Source: Flavobacteriaceae bacterium (GTDB lineage: Bacteria > Bacteroidota > Bacteroidia > Flavobacteriales > Flavobacteriaceae). Taken from it: a DNA stretch of 6,228 nucleotides. Positions 5,581 through 6,228 of the stretch are shown here, one piece after another. The stretch spans positions 1 through 6,228 of the forward strand of contig JAGKWW010000083.1 of NCBI GenBank assembly GCA_021151665.1, in the 5' to 3' direction. Positions within the stretch are counted from its first letter, which is position 1, and every line of letters begins with the position of its first letter. Position numbers and translations under genes: made by a program. The notes under the pieces are model-generated. The model was not told the DNA's origin. It saw only the letters and a program-made list of their open reading frames with translations, and did no database searches.

Positions 5581-6135
5581 TTAAGCTTCGGTTTCTTCTG
5601 TGTTCTCTTCAGTAGCTTCGGCAGCGGCCTCTTCGCCTTCTGTAGCAGCAGCTTCAGCAGCAGCGGCAGCAGTAGCTTCTTCTTCAGCTTTTTTAGCTGC
5701 AGCAACACGCTCCTCATTTACTTTTTTCTCAGCTTCAAGCGCTTTGGCTTTAGCATCTTCTTTAGCAGTAGAAAGGCCTTGTTTCTTGGCATCTACTTTT
5801 CCGGCTTTCTCATCCAGCCATGCAGCAAGTTTAGCATCAGCCTGCTCTTGTGTAAGTGCGCCTTTGCGTACACCTCCGTCAAGGTGGTGCTTAAGAAGCG
5901 CTCCTTTATAAGAAAGGATAGCCCTTGCAGTATCTGTAGGCTGTGCACCGTTGTGCAGCCACTGTGCAGCAGCGTCAACGTTCAGCTCGATAGTTGCAGG
6001 GTTGGTGTTAGGATTGTAAGTTCCAAGTTTTTCAAGGAATTTACCATCTCTTTTTGAGCGGGAATCCGCTGCTACTACCCAGTAAAAAGGTTTTCCTTTT
6101 TTACCGTGTCTTTGTAGTCTGATTTTTACAGGCAT
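5581..6135 (-). CDS. rpsP: 30S ribosomal protein S16 (bS16) with Ala/Glu-rich C-terminal extension
   Basis: Small-subunit ribosomal protein S16. The first ~80 residues are the conserved core: MPVKIRLQRHGKKGKPFYWV, then AADSRSKRDGKFLEKLGTYNP (22-42) and AQWLHNGAQPTDTARAIL (57-74). The protein is 184 residues, about twice the roughly 80-residue Escherichia coli form. From about residue 115 onward it is a low-complexity tail, Lys/Ala-rich at first (likely a charged helix or coiled coil) and then almost only Ala, Glu and Thr, ending acidic. Extended S16 tails are typical of Bacteroidota, so this looks native rather than a fusion or frameshift. It heads the rpsP-rimM group. Its leader holds a -7 box (6185-6192) and a small hairpin (6155-6169). 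Confidence 0.97.
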   Translation of the reverse strand: MPVKIRLQRHGKKGKPFYWVVAADSRSKRDGKFLEKLGTYNPNTNPATIELNVDAAAQWLHNGAQPTDTARAILSYKGALLKHHLDGGVRKGALTQEQADAKLAAWLDEKAGKVDAKKQGLSTAKEDAKAKALEAEKKVNEERVAAAKKAEEEATAAAAAEAAATEGEEAAAEATEENTEETEA

Positions 6136-6154
6136 AATCTTTAGATTAAATTGT

Positions 6155-6169
6155 GAGGTACCCGACCTC
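6155..6169 (-). promoter_or_regulatory. Small hairpin in the rpsP leader
   Basis: On the minus strand GAGGT and ACCTC form a 5-bp stem around a CGGGT loop, between the -7 box and the rpsP start. A second short inverted repeat, AATCT/AGATT (6136-6147), directly abuts the ATG. Such leader structures can serve autogenous control by a ribosomal protein, but two tiny stems are weak evidence. Confidence 0.3.
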
Positions 6170-6184
6170 TGTTAATTAAGGGTG

Positions 6185-6192
6185 CAAATATA
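6185..6192 (-). promoter_or_regulatory. -7 promoter element of the rpsP group
   Basis: Minus-strand TATATTTG matches TAnnTTTG, 49 bases above the rpsP ATG, giving a leader of roughly 40 bases. A TTTG lies 11 bp upstream, too near for a normal -33 element. Farther upstream (6204-6217) is the inverted repeat CAAAC-ATGC-GTTTG, close to the window end. Confidence 0.5.
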
Positions 6193-6228
6193 TAAAATCT
6201 TATCAAACATGCGTTTGTATATTATTAT

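Noticed and set aside
5572..6057. Plus-strand Ser/Phe-rich and Ala/Ser-rich reading frames opposite rpsP
   Set aside because: They are reverse-complement shadows of the Ala/Glu-rich S16 tail, where GCA/GAA codons read as Ser, Phe and Ala.

Overview
The window is chromosomal DNA from a member of the Bacteroidota, most likely Flavobacteriaceae (Flavobacterium or a close relative). Three things point that way. The S16 protein carries a long Ala/Glu-rich tail. The order is rpsP-rimM-tRNA1(Val) methyltransferase. Genes are preceded by the Bacteroidota -7 promoter element TAnnTTTG rather than by clear Shine-Dalgarno and sigma70 boxes. All seven convincing genes lie on the minus strand, so transcription runs from high to low coordinates. 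I see no rRNA, tRNA, CRISPR array, insertion sequence or phage gene.

Layout from right to left: (1) 6192-4171 is a translation/tRNA-modification group: rpsP with a short leader, rimM 17 bases later, then after a 99-base gap filled with two degenerate heptamer repeats, a TrmN6/YfiC-type tRNA methyltransferase, closed by a 12-bp inverted repeat. (2) 4155-2915 is a stand-alone acyl-CoA dehydrogenase very like glutaryl-CoA dehydrogenase, with its own -7 box and terminator. (3) 2791-1952 is a stand-alone DUF3050 (heme-oxygenase-like fold) protein with its own -7 box and terminator. (4) 1951-152 is a LytS/LytR-type two-component system. It consists of a four-helix membrane histidine kinase with a tetra-histidine periplasmic loop, overlapping by 4 bases a response regulator with a LytTR DNA-binding domain. 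(5) 1-151 is non-coding and looks like the promoter region of a further leftward gene starting outside the window.

The most interesting signal is non-coding. Upstream of the kinase gene (1885-1951), and again just past the regulator gene (73-139), the same layout occurs: a TAnnTTTG box, exactly 28 bp, a 10-bp element RTTTRCCGCA, exactly 11 bp, and a second copy of the element. A pair of direct repeats with 21-bp period next to the core promoter is the layout expected for a LytTR-type activator. I infer that this two-component system controls itself and an unseen neighbouring gene to the left. The other genes are ordinary housekeeping or metabolic genes. DUF3050 is the least understood of them and may be a heme-oxygenase-like diiron protein.
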